Shown here one piece after another: positions 8,232 through 16,205 of a DNA stretch of 34,139 nt. The translations under genes and the position numbers were made by a program. The stretch's first letter is position 1; every line of letters begins with the position of its first letter. Below the pieces are notes generated by a model. That model was given only the letters and a program-made list of their open reading frames with translations, ran no database searches and had not been told where the DNA came from. The stretch spans positions 1 through 34,139 of the forward strand of contig JAISLN010000167.1 in NCBI GenBank assembly GCA_031290835.1, written 5' to 3'. Source of the DNA: Prevotellaceae bacterium (GTDB lineage: Bacteria; Bacteroidota; Bacteroidia; Bacteroidales; UBA932).

Positions 8232-8262
8232 CAAACTTAGTCAGAATATGGTGTTTTGCAAA
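8232..8262 (-). promoter_or_regulatory. Promoter for the SufT-like gene and probably queG-purD
   Basis: On the minus strand: TTTG (8262-8259), a 19-base spacer, TAAGTTTG (8239-8232). Exact consensus at both elements. Predicted start is near 8226, giving a leader of about 55 bases before the ATG at 8171. Confidence 0.75.
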
Positions 8263-8267
8263 ATAAT

Positions 8268-8298
8268 TTTGCCGTTTTACGTTTTTTGATTAAACTTG
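8268..8298 (+). promoter_or_regulatory. Promoter for the dCMP deaminase operon
   Basis: TTTG (8268-8271), a 19-base spacer, TAAACTTG (8291-8298, one mismatch to TAnnTTTG). The predicted start is near 8303-8306. It is back to back with the minus-strand promoter, the two -33 elements being only five bases apart. Confidence 0.6.
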
Positions 8299-8350
8299 CA
8301 AATTGATTCGTTACCCATACAAACACATCAACTCATTGCATATAAAAGAT

Positions 8351-8782
8351 TTGGAAAATAATTCGAGGAGCGATAGGCAGCATCAGTTTGATTGCAGATA
8401 CTTGGAGATGGCGCGGATATGGGGTAAAAATTCCTACTGCAAGCGCCGCCAAGTGGGTGCGCTGCTGGTCAAAGGCCGCATCATTATTTCGGATGGATAC
8501 AACGGCACGCCTTCGGGGTTTGAGAATGAGTGTGAAGATAACGATGTTACCAAGCCGTACGTGCTGCACGCAGAGGCCAACGCCATCACCAAGGTGGCCA
8601 AATCCAACAACAGCAGCGAAGGGGCAACGCTTTACGTTACCTCGTCGCCGTGCGTGGAGTGCGCCAAGCTGATTATTCAGGCAGGCGTCAAGCGCGTTGT
8701 TTTTGCCGACCACTACCACGACGCCAACGGCATCGCCCTGCTGGAGCGCGCAGGCGTTGAAGTTCAGCAGATAGATATTTAA
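8351..8782 (+). CDS. Deoxycytidylate (dCMP) deaminase
   Basis: Zinc enzyme turning dCMP into dUMP, the substrate of thymidylate synthase. Motifs are complete: 'KRRQVGALLVKGRIIISDGY', 'NGTPSGFENECE', the 'HAEANAI' zinc/proton-transfer motif and 'SSPCVECAKLII' with two zinc Cys. The start is uncertain: the only in-frame ATG (codon 36 of the track ORF) is too late, because homologues carry 'D.RYLEMA.IW' upstream of it. The TTG at 8351 gives 143 residues, normal for the family, and leaves a leader of about 45 bases after the predicted transcription start. The TTG at 8303 sits on that start and is less likely. First gene of a compact operon, 15 bp upstream of the protease gene. Confidence 0.9.
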   Translation: MENNSRSDRQHQFDCRYLEMARIWGKNSYCKRRQVGALLVKGRIIISDGYNGTPSGFENECEDNDVTKPYVLHAEANAITKVAKSNNSSEGATLYVTSSPCVECAKLIIQAGVKRVVFADHYHDANGIALLERAGVEVQQIDI

Positions 8783-8797
8783 CACAATAATTGATAT

Positions 8798-10411
8798 ATG
8801 GCGCTAAAATTAGGTAAAAATAGAATAATGTTCCCGCTACTATTTTTGGGAATACTAACGTTGGGCTTTGTGATAGGAGCTCGCGTGCAGGAATCGAACT
8901 TGCAGCGGCACTACATGACGGTGCAAAAGTGGAACAAGTTCAACACCATTCTTAACTACGTTGATAAAGCCTACGTTGACCATATCCCGCACAAGGATAT
9001 TGAGGAAAAATCAATAGAGCTGATGCTAAAATCGCTGGACCCGCACTCGGTGTACATTCGCGCCTCGGACATGGAGCAAGCCAACGAATCGCTGGAGGGC
9101 AATTTTGAGGGGATAGGCATTGTGTTCAACATGCCCTCGGATACGGTTGTGGTAATGAACATCGTTGTTGGAGGCCCCTCCGAGCGCGTGGGCATACAGC
9201 CCGGCGACCGCATTATTACCGTCAACGATAGCGTCATTGCCGGCCGCAAGGTGCCGCAAGACAGCGTGATGAAGCTGCTGCGCGGCAGAAGCGGCAGCAA
9301 GGTGAAGGTGGGGCTGAAGCGGATAGGCGAGAAAAATCTCGTTTTGGCAACCATCACGCGCGGCAAAATTCCCGTCAAAAGCGTAGATGTTGCCTACATG
9401 TCAACGCCCCATACCGGCTACATCAAAATCTCCAAATTCTCGCGCAGCACCGGCGACGAGTTCAAGGAGGCAGCGCGGAAGCTGATGAACGAAAAAATGC
9501 AAAACTTAGTCCTCGACCTGCGCGGCAACACCGGCGGATACCTAGAGCAGGCAATCGAAATTGCCAACGAAATTTTGGGCGCGGGCGAGCTTATCGTCTA
9601 TACCGAAGGAAAAAGCTCCAAGCGCAAAGACTACTTTGCAGACCGGCACGGCTTGCTGAAAAATATTCCTGTGGCCATTCTCATTGACGAAGGCTCTGCG
9701 TCGGCAAGCGAGGTGCTGGCAGGCGCCATACAGGACAACGACCGGGGGCTGATTGTAGGTCGCCGCTCGTTTGGCAAAGGGCTGGTGCAGGAGCCTTTCA
9801 TCTTCAACGACGGGTCGGGCATGCGCCTCACCGTGGCGCGATACTACACGCCCTCCGGCCGCTGCATTCAGCGCCCCTACAGCAGCAGCGACGATAGCGA
9901 CGACTACTACATGGAAATACAACGCCGCTACGACCACGGCGAAATGAACGTGGAGGACAGCATTAAGCAAAACGATTCGCTGCGCTACCTCACGCGCAAC
10001 GGAAGAACGGTGTACGGCGGCGGAGGCATCACGCCCGACGTGTTTGTGCCGCTTGATACGCTAAACAGCAACAGCTACTACCTGAAAGTATTTCGCAAAA
10101 ATTTAATCTATAAATTTGCGCTTCAGTTCTCGGACGCCAACAGAGCAAGGCTGAGCAAGGTAAAATCTCTACAGGAGCTGCGCAGCTACTTGAGGCGAAA
10201 AAATCTCATCGGCAGCTTCACGTCCTACGCCGCGAGCAACGGCGTTACCGGAAGCTGGGAAGAGCTGCGCGCCTGCCAAAAGCTGATATCTTCGCAGATA
10301 AAAGCCCAAATCGGCAGAGGCACCTCGCTGGACGACGAAGGATTTTATCCGTTCTTGGACAACGTGGATAATGCGCTGCAAGTTGCCATACAACACGTAG
10401 AAGAAAAGTAG
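8798..10411 (+). CDS. S41-family carboxy-terminal processing protease (CtpA/Prc type)
   Basis: 537 residues. An N-terminal membrane anchor or signal (about 10-28, 'IMFPLLFLGILTLGFVIGA') puts the rest in the periplasm. A PDZ domain (about 95-185, 'GIGIVFNMPSDTVVV', 'GIQPGDRIITVND') precedes the S41 catalytic core. The catalytic residues are visible with family spacing: Ser302 in 'EGSASASEV', Lys327 in 'RSFGKGLVQEP' (25 apart) and Gln331. These proteases trim or degrade periplasmic and membrane proteins from their C-termini. A C-terminal extension of about 150 residues follows the core. It is followed 4 bp later by the TM2 gene and then miaB, indicating one transcript. Confidence 0.94.
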   Translation: MALKLGKNRIMFPLLFLGILTLGFVIGARVQESNLQRHYMTVQKWNKFNTILNYVDKAYVDHIPHKDIEEKSIELMLKSLDPHSVYIRASDMEQANESLEGNFEGIGIVFNMPSDTVVVMNIVVGGPSERVGIQPGDRIITVNDSVIAGRKVPQDSVMKLLRGRSGSKVKVGLKRIGEKNLVLATITRGKIPVKSVDVAYMSTPHTGYIKISKFSRSTGDEFKEAARKLMNEKMQNLVLDLRGNTGGYLEQAIEIANEILGAGELIVYTEGKSSKRKDYFADRHGLLKNIPVAILIDEGSASASEVLAGAIQDNDRGLIVGRRSFGKGLVQEPFIFNDGSGMRLTVARYYTPSGRCIQRPYSSSDDSDDYYMEIQRRYDHGEMNVEDSIKQNDSLRYLTRNGRTVYGGGGITPDVFVPLDTLNSNSYYLKVFRKNLIYKFALQFSDANRARLSKVKSLQELRSYLRRKNLIGSFTSYAASNGVTGSWEELRACQKLISSQIKAQIGRGTSLDDEGFYPFLDNVDNALQVAIQHVEEK

Positions 10412-10415
10412 GCCA

Positions 10416-10694
10416 ATGAACACGTCAAAGCTAATTCGATACGAAGCCAATAAGCGCTCGGGGGCGACTGCCGCCGTGTTCTGCATTTTTTTCGGATTTC
10501 TGGGGCTGCACCGTTTTTACGTCAACAAAAAGCGCTCGGGTACGGTTATGCTCATCCTTTCGCTGGTGGGCGTGGGGCTTCCCGTTACCATCATCTGGAG
10601 CATTATCGACCTGTTTCGGATTAGCGATATGGTGTGCACCTACAACAACGACCTAGCCGATAAAATAGAACAACACTACTATACCCTCCGCTAA
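10416..10694 (+). CDS. TM2-domain membrane protein
   Basis: 92 residues. The TM2 domain fills the middle: 'FCIFFGFLGLHRFYVNKKRSG' (first helix, the conserved G.HRFY motif and turn) and 'VTIIWSIIDLFRI' (second helix). Both ends are hydrophilic and probably cytoplasmic. TM2 proteins are small two-pass membrane proteins of unclear function. The gene lies 4 bp after the Ctp protease and 5 bp before miaB, so it is certainly in that operon. A role linked to the protease is possible but only inferred. Confidence 0.85.
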   Translation: MNTSKLIRYEANKRSGATAAVFCIFFGFLGLHRFYVNKKRSGTVMLILSLVGVGLPVTIIWSIIDLFRISDMVCTYNNDLADKIEQHYYTLR

Positions 10695-10699
10695 AGCGC

Positions 10700-12040
10700 A
10701 TGACCTCCCATACTCCCCTCCTGTACATCGAAACCTACGGCTGCCAAATGAACGTGAACGATAGCGAAGTGGTAGCGTCCCTCATGTGCGGGCAGGGCTA
10801 CGCTATGTGTAGCGCTGCCGAAAGCGCCGACCTTGTGCTGGTAAACACCTGCTCCATTCGCGAAAACGCCGAACAGCGCGTGTGGGGACGGCTTGCCGAG
10901 CTGCGCGCGCTGAAGCGCAAAAAACCGCAGCTCATGCTGGGCGTCATTGGCTGCATGGCGGAGCGCCTGAAGGAACAGCTGCTGGAGAAGGAGCAATCTG
11001 TTGACGTTGTTGTTGGCCCCGACGCCTACCGCGACTTGCCCAACCTCGTGAGCATGGCAAAAGCGGGACAAAAAGGCGTGAACGTGGAGCTGTTGCGCGA
11101 GGAAACCTACGCCGAAATTGAGCCCGTGCGCTACAACAGCAACGGCGTTTCGGCCTTTGTGTCCATCATGCGCGGGTGCAACAACGCGTGCAGCTACTGC
11201 GTGGTGCCCTACACGCGCGGCGCCGAGCGCAGCCGCAATACGCAAAGCATACTGCGCGAAGTGCAGGCGCTCATCAGCGGCGGATACAAAGAGGTAACGC
11301 TGCTGGGGCAAAACGTGGACAGCTACAGGGCGCTTGCCGAAGATGAAAACGGCAAAACGGAAACCTGCAACTTTGCCCGCCTGCTGGACCAAGTAGCCCT
11401 GCTGTCGCCGCAGCTGCGCGTGCGCTTCTCCACCTCGCACCCCAAAGATATGAGCAACGAGGTGCTGCACGTAATGGCGCAGCACCGCAACATCTGCAAG
11501 AGCATACACCTGCCGGCGCAGAGCGGCAGCACCCGCGTGCTGGAGCTCATGCACCGCAAATATACGCGCGAAGAGTACCTGGAGCGTATTGCCGCCATCC
11601 GCAGCATCCTGCCCGCGTGCAGCATCTCCACCGACCTGATAGCGGGCTTCTGCACCGAAACGGAGGACGACCACCGGCAAACGCTCTCGCTCATGCGCGA
11701 GGTTGGCTACGATTTTGCCTTCATGTTCATGTACTCCGAGCGCCCCAACACCAAGGCAGCCCGCCGCTACAAAGACGACGTTCCGGAGGAAGTGAAAATG
11801 CGGCGCCTGAACGAAATTATTGCGCTGCAAAGCGAGCTATCGCTCAAGGCAAAGCTCCCATACGTGGGAAAAGCGCTGGAAGTCTTAGCCGAAGGCTTCT
11901 CCAAAAAATCCAACGAGCAGCTTTTTGGGCGCACCTCTCAAAACATGGTGGTGGTATTTCCGCGCGGAAGCCACAGCGTTGGCGAATACCTCACCGTAAC
12001 GCCCACGCGCTGCACATCGGCAACGCTGATTGCGGATTGA
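10700..12040 (+). CDS. miaB: tRNA-2-methylthio-N6-dimethylallyladenosine synthase
   Basis: 446 residues. Radical-SAM methylthiotransferase that adds a 2-methylthio group to i6A37 of tRNAs reading U-starting codons. The N-terminal UPF0004 domain begins 'YIETYGCQMNVNDSEVV' and also holds 'NTCSIRENAEQRVWGRL' and 'GVIGCMAERLK', giving three cluster-binding Cys. The radical-SAM motif is 'RGCNNACSYCVVPYTRG', and a C-terminal TRAM domain is seen from about 375 ('KALEVLAEGFSKKSNEQLFGRT'). Assignment to MiaB rather than MtaB or RimO rests on 'ETYGCQMN' and 'VPYTRGAERSR'. Last gene of the dCMP deaminase-ctp-TM2 operon. With queG it is the second tRNA anticodon-loop modification enzyme in the window. 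Confidence 0.95.
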   Translation: MTSHTPLLYIETYGCQMNVNDSEVVASLMCGQGYAMCSAAESADLVLVNTCSIRENAEQRVWGRLAELRALKRKKPQLMLGVIGCMAERLKEQLLEKEQSVDVVVGPDAYRDLPNLVSMAKAGQKGVNVELLREETYAEIEPVRYNSNGVSAFVSIMRGCNNACSYCVVPYTRGAERSRNTQSILREVQALISGGYKEVTLLGQNVDSYRALAEDENGKTETCNFARLLDQVALLSPQLRVRFSTSHPKDMSNEVLHVMAQHRNICKSIHLPAQSGSTRVLELMHRKYTREEYLERIAAIRSILPACSISTDLIAGFCTETEDDHRQTLSLMREVGYDFAFMFMYSERPNTKAARRYKDDVPEEVKMRRLNEIIALQSELSLKAKLPYVGKALEVLAEGFSKKSNEQLFGRTSQNMVVVFPRGSHSVGEYLTVTPTRCTSATLIAD

Positions 12041-12268
12041 ATGCTGAACGGATAGCACCGCGCAAGCAGCTCGTGGGTGAAACGTTTGAGTATAGCCCTT
12101 GCCGCCTTCGGAGCGCCTCTGTATCATTTGCTGACAACAAAGAAGCAGGCAGAATAAAAAAATGAATTCAAGAAAAATCGTTCCTCCATAAAATATCTTT
12201 CCGCCTCGCTTGTCTTCATAAGTAGAAAATAATCTCTCAAATAATGAAGCTGTAAATCAACAAAAGCC

Positions 12269-12550
12269 ATGAATGCCTATATTATTGTTGGAATTGTGCT
12301 TGTGCTGTGGACGTTAGGCGGCTTGTACCGCAGGCGGAAAAACAGGAATAAAATCATTTGCGTTGTAGAAAGTAGCTGTACCGGCTGCCGACGTTGCGTC
12401 AAGAGATGCACACACCATGTGCTGGAAGCGGTAAAAAATGAAGCCGGAGTACGTGTCGTTGTGAAGTATCCCGACAAATGTACCGCCTGCGGAGACTGTC
12501 TGAGTAAATGTAAGTTCAATGCTTTGAAGTTAATTGAACGAACAAATTAA
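12269..12550 (+). CDS. Small membrane-anchored 2[4Fe-4S] ferredoxin-like protein
   Basis: 93 residues. One N-terminal membrane segment (about 3-20, 'AYIIVGIVLVLWTLGGLY') is followed by a basic stretch 'RRRKNRNK' that would stay in the cytoplasm. Two cluster motifs follow, 'CTGCRRCVKRCTHHVL' and 'CTACGDCLSKCKFNAL', each CxxCxxCxxxC, separated by about 30 residues. This is a bacterial-type dicluster ferredoxin fold tied to the inner membrane. The second motif lacks the usual Pro after the last Cys. It stands alone between miaB (228 bp away) and pyrG (386 bp away), with no redox partner in the window, so its electron donor and acceptor are unknown. Confidence 0.82.
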   Translation: MNAYIIVGIVLVLWTLGGLYRRRKNRNKIICVVESSCTGCRRCVKRCTHHVLEAVKNEAGVRVVVKYPDKCTACGDCLSKCKFNALKLIERTN

Positions 12551-12729
12551 AGAGGTGTAAGCTTAAAATATTAAGCAAATCGTATGAATTAATCTATTTG
12601 GAAATGCCCGCTCCGAAAGCGGAGCTCCGCGAAGTTGACCTGTCAGCAATACGCAAAATTACCCCGCACACCCTATGGAGCTTAGCGCTCCGCAGCTACC
12701 TCCACATCGCTGTGCAGGCGCAAAAAAAT

Positions 12730-12760
12730 TTTGTGCTTCAAAAAATAAAGCGTACTTTTG
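12730..12760 (+). promoter_or_regulatory. pyrG promoter
   Basis: TTTG at 12730-12733, a 19-base spacer, TACTTTTG at 12753-12760: exact consensus. The predicted start is near 12767, about 170 bases before the pyrG ATG, an unusually long leader for this window (glyS and the aminotransferase have about 20). Confidence 0.75.
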
Positions 12761-12780
12761 CTGCGGTTTAATTATCAAAA

Positions 12781-12897
12781 ATGAGCGCGAAAATTATTGA
12801 TACAAAAGTGAATATTTCCGGAGACTTGCTGCTGCATCCCTACATCTTGCTCCATCACAAGGCTTCTTATCCTCAAAATGCGCTTGCTTTGCGGTAG
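12781..12897 (+). CDS. Possible leader ORF upstream of pyrG
   Basis: A 38-codon ATG-to-TAG ORF (starts MSAKIIDTKVNISG) that begins about 14 bases after the predicted pyrG transcription start and ends 39 bases before the pyrG ATG. It matches no family I recognise. Its position suits a leader peptide affecting pyrG expression, but it could equally be chance or a gene remnant. Too short for the ORF track. Low confidence. Confidence 0.25.
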   Translation: MSAKIIDTKVNISGDLLLHPYILLHHKASYPQNALALR

Positions 12898-12936
12898 CGT
12901 ATTTTTCATTCATATAAAAATTCTGGGAGATTAAAA

Positions 12937-14538
12937 ATGGCGACAAAGTATATATTTGTAACGGGAGGCGTTGTTTCCTCCCTTGGTAAAGGTATTGTAG
13001 CGGCGTCCCTTGCCAAGCTGCTGCAGGCGCGCGGCTTTTCTGTGGCTATCCAAAAGCTCGACCCCTACATCAACGTTGACCCCGATACGCTAAACCCCTA
13101 CGAGCACGGGGAGTGCTACGTAACCATCGACGGGGCGGTAACCGACCTCGACCTTGGGCACTACGAGCGCTTTCTGGGTATCCACACCACGCAGGACAAC
13201 AACGTTACCACCGGGCGCATTTACCAAACCGTCATCAACAACGAGCGCAAGGGCGAGTACCTCGGCAAAACGGTGCAGGTCATCCCCCACATCACCGACG
13301 AAATCAAGCGGCGCATACAGCTGCTTGGCGCCCACCATCACTACCACTTTGTCATCACGGAAATCGGCGGCACGGTGGGCGACATTGAGTCGCTACCCTA
13401 CGTGGAAGCCGTGCGTCAGCTGCGCTACGAGCTGGGCGCAGACAACGCGCTCTTTATCCACCTCACGCTGGTGCCCTACATAAAGGCTGCCGGCGAGCTC
13501 AAGTCAAAACCCACGCAGCACTCGGTGAAGCAATTGCTGGAAAACGGCGTGCAGCCCGACATCCTCGTGCTGCGCACCGAAGAAGACCTGCCCCGCGAAT
13601 TTCGCCGGAAAATTGCGCTCTTCTGCAACGTTGACCCCGACGCCGTGGTGCAGTCAATAGACGTGCCCACCATTTACGAGGTGCCGCTCATGATGCAAAA
13701 GGAAAGGCTGGACGAGGTGGTGCTCAAAAAATTTGGCCTCGCCAACGCCCCCGACGCCGACATGAAGGCGTGGGGAGAGTTTGTAGAAAAGTCAAAGCAC
13801 CCCAAAAAAACCGTAAACGTTGGGCTGGTGGGCAAGTACGTAGAGCTTCCCGACGCCTACAAGTCCATTCTTGAGGCGTTCATTCACGCCGGCGTGCACA
13901 ACGAGTGCAAGGTAAAAATTCACCTCTTTCAGTCGGAGCACATAAGCGAGCGCACCGTATCCGAAACGCTAAAGGACATGCAGGGCATAATGATTGCCCC
14001 GGGCTTTGGGGAGCGCGGAATAGAGGGGAAAATTGCCGCCGCCCGCTACGCCCGCGAAAACAACGTCCCGTTTTTCGGCATCTGCCTTGGTATGCAGTGC
14101 GCCGTTGTGGAGCTTGCCCGCAACGTGCTTGGGTACAAGGATGCGCACTCATCCGAAATAAACCCGAACACGCCGCACAAGGTTATCGACATCATGGAAA
14201 ACCAAAAGCACATCACCAACCTCGGCGGCACCATGCGCCTCGGCGGCTACAAGTGCACCGTAAGGGAGGGAACGCTGGCGCACCGCATATACGGCAAAAC
14301 GGAAATCGTGGAGCGCCACCGCCACCGCTTTGAGCTCAACAACGAGTACCTGCCGGAGCTGGAAAAGGCGGGCATGCTTGCCTCCGGCGTCAACGAGCAA
14401 ACCCGGCTGGTGGAAATCATCGAGCTGCCGGCGCACCGATTTTTTATCGCCTCACAGTTTCACCCCGAATTTCAGAGCACCGTCCTCACGCCCCATCCGC
14501 TGTTCATGGGCTTTGTAAAGGCCGTGGCGGAAGGGTAG
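12937..14538 (+). CDS. pyrG: CTP synthase
   Basis: 533 residues, normal family length. Makes CTP from UTP, ATP and glutamine. The synthetase domain (1 to about 270) starts 'KYIFVTGGVVSSLGKGI' with the P-loop-like motif and has 'DPYINVDPDTLNPYEHGE'. The glutaminase domain carries the nucleophile Cys in 'FFGICLGMQCAV' and the His/Glu pair in 'SQFHPEFQSTVL', so it is complete and can use glutamine. It has its own consensus promoter and a long leader. glyS follows after 68 bp with its own -7 element. Confidence 0.98.
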   Translation: MATKYIFVTGGVVSSLGKGIVAASLAKLLQARGFSVAIQKLDPYINVDPDTLNPYEHGECYVTIDGAVTDLDLGHYERFLGIHTTQDNNVTTGRIYQTVINNERKGEYLGKTVQVIPHITDEIKRRIQLLGAHHHYHFVITEIGGTVGDIESLPYVEAVRQLRYELGADNALFIHLTLVPYIKAAGELKSKPTQHSVKQLLENGVQPDILVLRTEEDLPREFRRKIALFCNVDPDAVVQSIDVPTIYEVPLMMQKERLDEVVLKKFGLANAPDADMKAWGEFVEKSKHPKKTVNVGLVGKYVELPDAYKSILEAFIHAGVHNECKVKIHLFQSEHISERTVSETLKDMQGIMIAPGFGERGIEGKIAAARYARENNVPFFGICLGMQCAVVELARNVLGYKDAHSSEINPNTPHKVIDIMENQKHITNLGGTMRLGGYKCTVREGTLAHRIYGKTEIVERHRHRFELNNEYLPELEKAGMLASGVNEQTRLVEIIELPAHRFFIASQFHPEFQSTVLTPHPLFMGFVKAVAEG

Positions 14539-14572
14539 GGGAGCATGAGTTTTAAGGAATAAGATTTTTTGC

Positions 14573-14580
14573 TACCTTTG
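14573..14580 (+). promoter_or_regulatory. Probable -7 element of the glyS promoter
   Basis: TACCTTTG, exact TAnnTTTG, 26 bases before the glyS ATG. The -33 position holds only a T-rich GTTTTA (14549-14554) rather than TTTG. Predicted leader about 20 bases. Confidence 0.55.
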
Positions 14581-14606
14581 ACGCTTCTTATCAATAACAA
14601 ATAAGT

Positions 14607-16157
14607 ATGAATCAAGAAGAACTTTTCAAAAAGCTGATTGCGCACGCCAAGGAGTACGGCTACATTTTTCCTTCGAGCGAAATATACGATGGGCTTAGCG
14701 CCGTGTACGATTACGGTCAGTATGGCGCGGAGCTGAAGAGTAACATCAAGCGGTACTGGTGGGAGGCAATGGTGCGCCTCAACGAAAATATTGTGGGCAT
14801 CGACGCCGCCATTTTCATGCACCCCCGCACGTGGGAGGCGTCGGGGCACGTGGGGGCGTTCAACGACCCGCTGATTGACAACAAGGACTCCAAAAAGCGC
14901 TACCGCGCCGACGTGCTGCTCGAAGAGCATATTGCCAAGCTGGAGGAAAAGGTGGAAAAGGAGGTGGAGAAAGGTCGCAAAAAATTTGGCGACGCCTTTG
15001 ACGAGGCGCAATTTCGCGCCACCAACCCCAACGTGCAGCGCAGCGCAGCAAAGCTGGATGAGGTGCGCCGGCGCATGGTGGAGGCGCTCACCAAAAATGA
15101 CCTCGAAGCGCTGCGGCAGCTTATTGTGGATTGCGAAATTGCTTGCCCCATATCGGGCACGCGCAGCTGGACGGAGGTGCGGCAGTTTAACCTGATGTTT
15201 GAAACAAAAATCGGGTCGGTGAGCGACGAATCCTCTACGCTCTACCTGCGCCCCGAAACGGCGCAGGGTATTTTTGTGAATTTCCTGAACGTGCAAAAAA
15301 CAGGCCGCATGAAAATCCCGTTTGGCATTGCGCAAATAGGGAAGGCGTTTCGCAACGAAATTGTGGCGCGGCAGTTCATTTTCCGCATGCGCGAGTTTGA
15401 GCAGATGGAGATGCAGTTCTTTGTCCGTCCGGGCGAGGAGATGAAGTGGTACGAATACTGGAAGGCTGCCCGCCTCAAGTGGCATCAGTCGCTGGGAATG
15501 GGCGACGACAGCTACCGCTACCACGACCACGATAAGCTGGCGCACTACGCCAACGCTGCGTGCGATATTGAGTTTCACTTCCCCTTTGGGTTTAAGGAGC
15601 TGGAGGGTATTCACTCGCGCACAGACTTTGACTTGGGCAACCACCAAAAATTCTCCGGCCGCAAGCTGCAATACTTTGACCCCGAAACAAACGAAAGCTA
15701 CGTGCCGTACGTTGTAGAAACGTCGGTAGGCGTTGACCGCTTGGTGCTGTCGGTGCTGGCCAGCTCGTACTGCGAGGAGAAGGTGCAGAAGGATGGCGAG
15801 GAAGGCGGAGAGCGCGTAGTGCTGCGCATCCCGGCGCCCATTGCTCCGGTAAAGCTGGCGGTGCTGCCGCTTGTAAAGAAAGACGGGTTGCCCGAAAAAG
15901 CTCGCGAAATACTGGCCGGCCTCAAGTATGATTTCAATTGCCAATACGACGAAAAAGACTCCATAGGCAAGCGCTACCGCAGGCAGGACGCCATCGGCAC
16001 GCCGTTTTGCATAACGGTTGACCATCAGTCGCTGGAAGATAGCACGGTAACCATTCGTTACCGCGACAGCATGGAGCAAGAGCGCGTGGCTGTTGAGGCT
16101 TTGCGCGGTATTATGGATGAAAAAGTAAGCCTGCGCTCGCTGCTGAGCCGGCTATAA
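14607..16157 (+). CDS. glyS: Glycine--tRNA ligase (alpha2 type)
   Basis: 516 residues. Class II aminoacyl-tRNA synthetase charging tRNA-Gly. This is the single-chain dimeric type shared by Bacteroidetes, Gram-positives, archaea and eukaryotes, not the alpha/beta GlyQ-GlyS pair. Signatures: 'FFPSSEIYDGLSAVYDYGQYG'-like N-terminus, 'WEASGHVGAFNDPLI', the motif 2 region 'FGIAQIGKAFRNEIVARQFIFRMREFEQ', motif 3 'VVETSVGVDRLVLSVL', and a C-terminal anticodon-binding domain from about 410. A charged helical insertion at about 105-165 ('AKLEEKVEKEVEKGRKKF') lies between motif 1 and motif 2. A 535-aa ORF lies antisense to almost the whole gene and is treated as a codon-bias shadow. Confidence 0.96.
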   Translation: MNQEELFKKLIAHAKEYGYIFPSSEIYDGLSAVYDYGQYGAELKSNIKRYWWEAMVRLNENIVGIDAAIFMHPRTWEASGHVGAFNDPLIDNKDSKKRYRADVLLEEHIAKLEEKVEKEVEKGRKKFGDAFDEAQFRATNPNVQRSAAKLDEVRRRMVEALTKNDLEALRQLIVDCEIACPISGTRSWTEVRQFNLMFETKIGSVSDESSTLYLRPETAQGIFVNFLNVQKTGRMKIPFGIAQIGKAFRNEIVARQFIFRMREFEQMEMQFFVRPGEEMKWYEYWKAARLKWHQSLGMGDDSYRYHDHDKLAHYANAACDIEFHFPFGFKELEGIHSRTDFDLGNHQKFSGRKLQYFDPETNESYVPYVVETSVGVDRLVLSVLASSYCEEKVQKDGEEGGERVVLRIPAPIAPVKLAVLPLVKKDGLPEKAREILAGLKYDFNCQYDEKDSIGKRYRRQDAIGTPFCITVDHQSLEDSTVTIRYRDSMEQERVAVEALRGIMDEKVSLRSLLSRL

Positions 16158-16173
16158 TGGCGAAATATTTACC

Positions 16174-16181
16174 CACCTTTG
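16174..16181 (+). promoter_or_regulatory. Possible -7 element upstream of the YfhO-type gene
   Basis: CACCTTTG, one mismatch to TAnnTTTG, 24 bases before the ATG at 16206, a layout much like that of glyS. No clear -33 element. Readthrough from glyS is also possible (48-bp gap). Confidence 0.35.
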
Positions 16182-16205
16182 TTTAAATAGTAGTACAAAA
16201 CGATT

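Larger units (their letters stand above)
12551..12936. other. Intergenic region and pyrG leader
   Basis: 386 bp. The first part has weak hairpins: GCTTAA-AATA-TTAAGC at 12561-12576, the palindrome-rich 12610-12630 (GCTCCG-AAAG-CGGAGC, overlapping GCGGAGCTCCGC), and GGAGC-TTAGC-GCTCC at 12677-12691. None has a T-run good enough to call a terminator. The second part holds the pyrG promoter and a leader of about 170 bases with a possible 38-codon ORF. Confidence 0.6.

Noticed and set aside
10691-11830. 379-aa ORF antisense to miaB
   Set aside because: Shadow of miaB; the composition is His/Ala/Val-rich and shows no domain.
12610-12691. GC-rich hairpins before pyrG considered as a riboswitch or a terminator
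   Set aside because: They lie upstream of the pyrG promoter, so they are not in its leader, have no T-run, and match no riboswitch architecture I know.
14472-16079. 535-aa ORF antisense to glyS
   Set aside because: Shadow of the glyS codon pattern: low-complexity Ala/His/Val-rich translation, while the plus strand is an unmistakable glycyl-tRNA synthetase.
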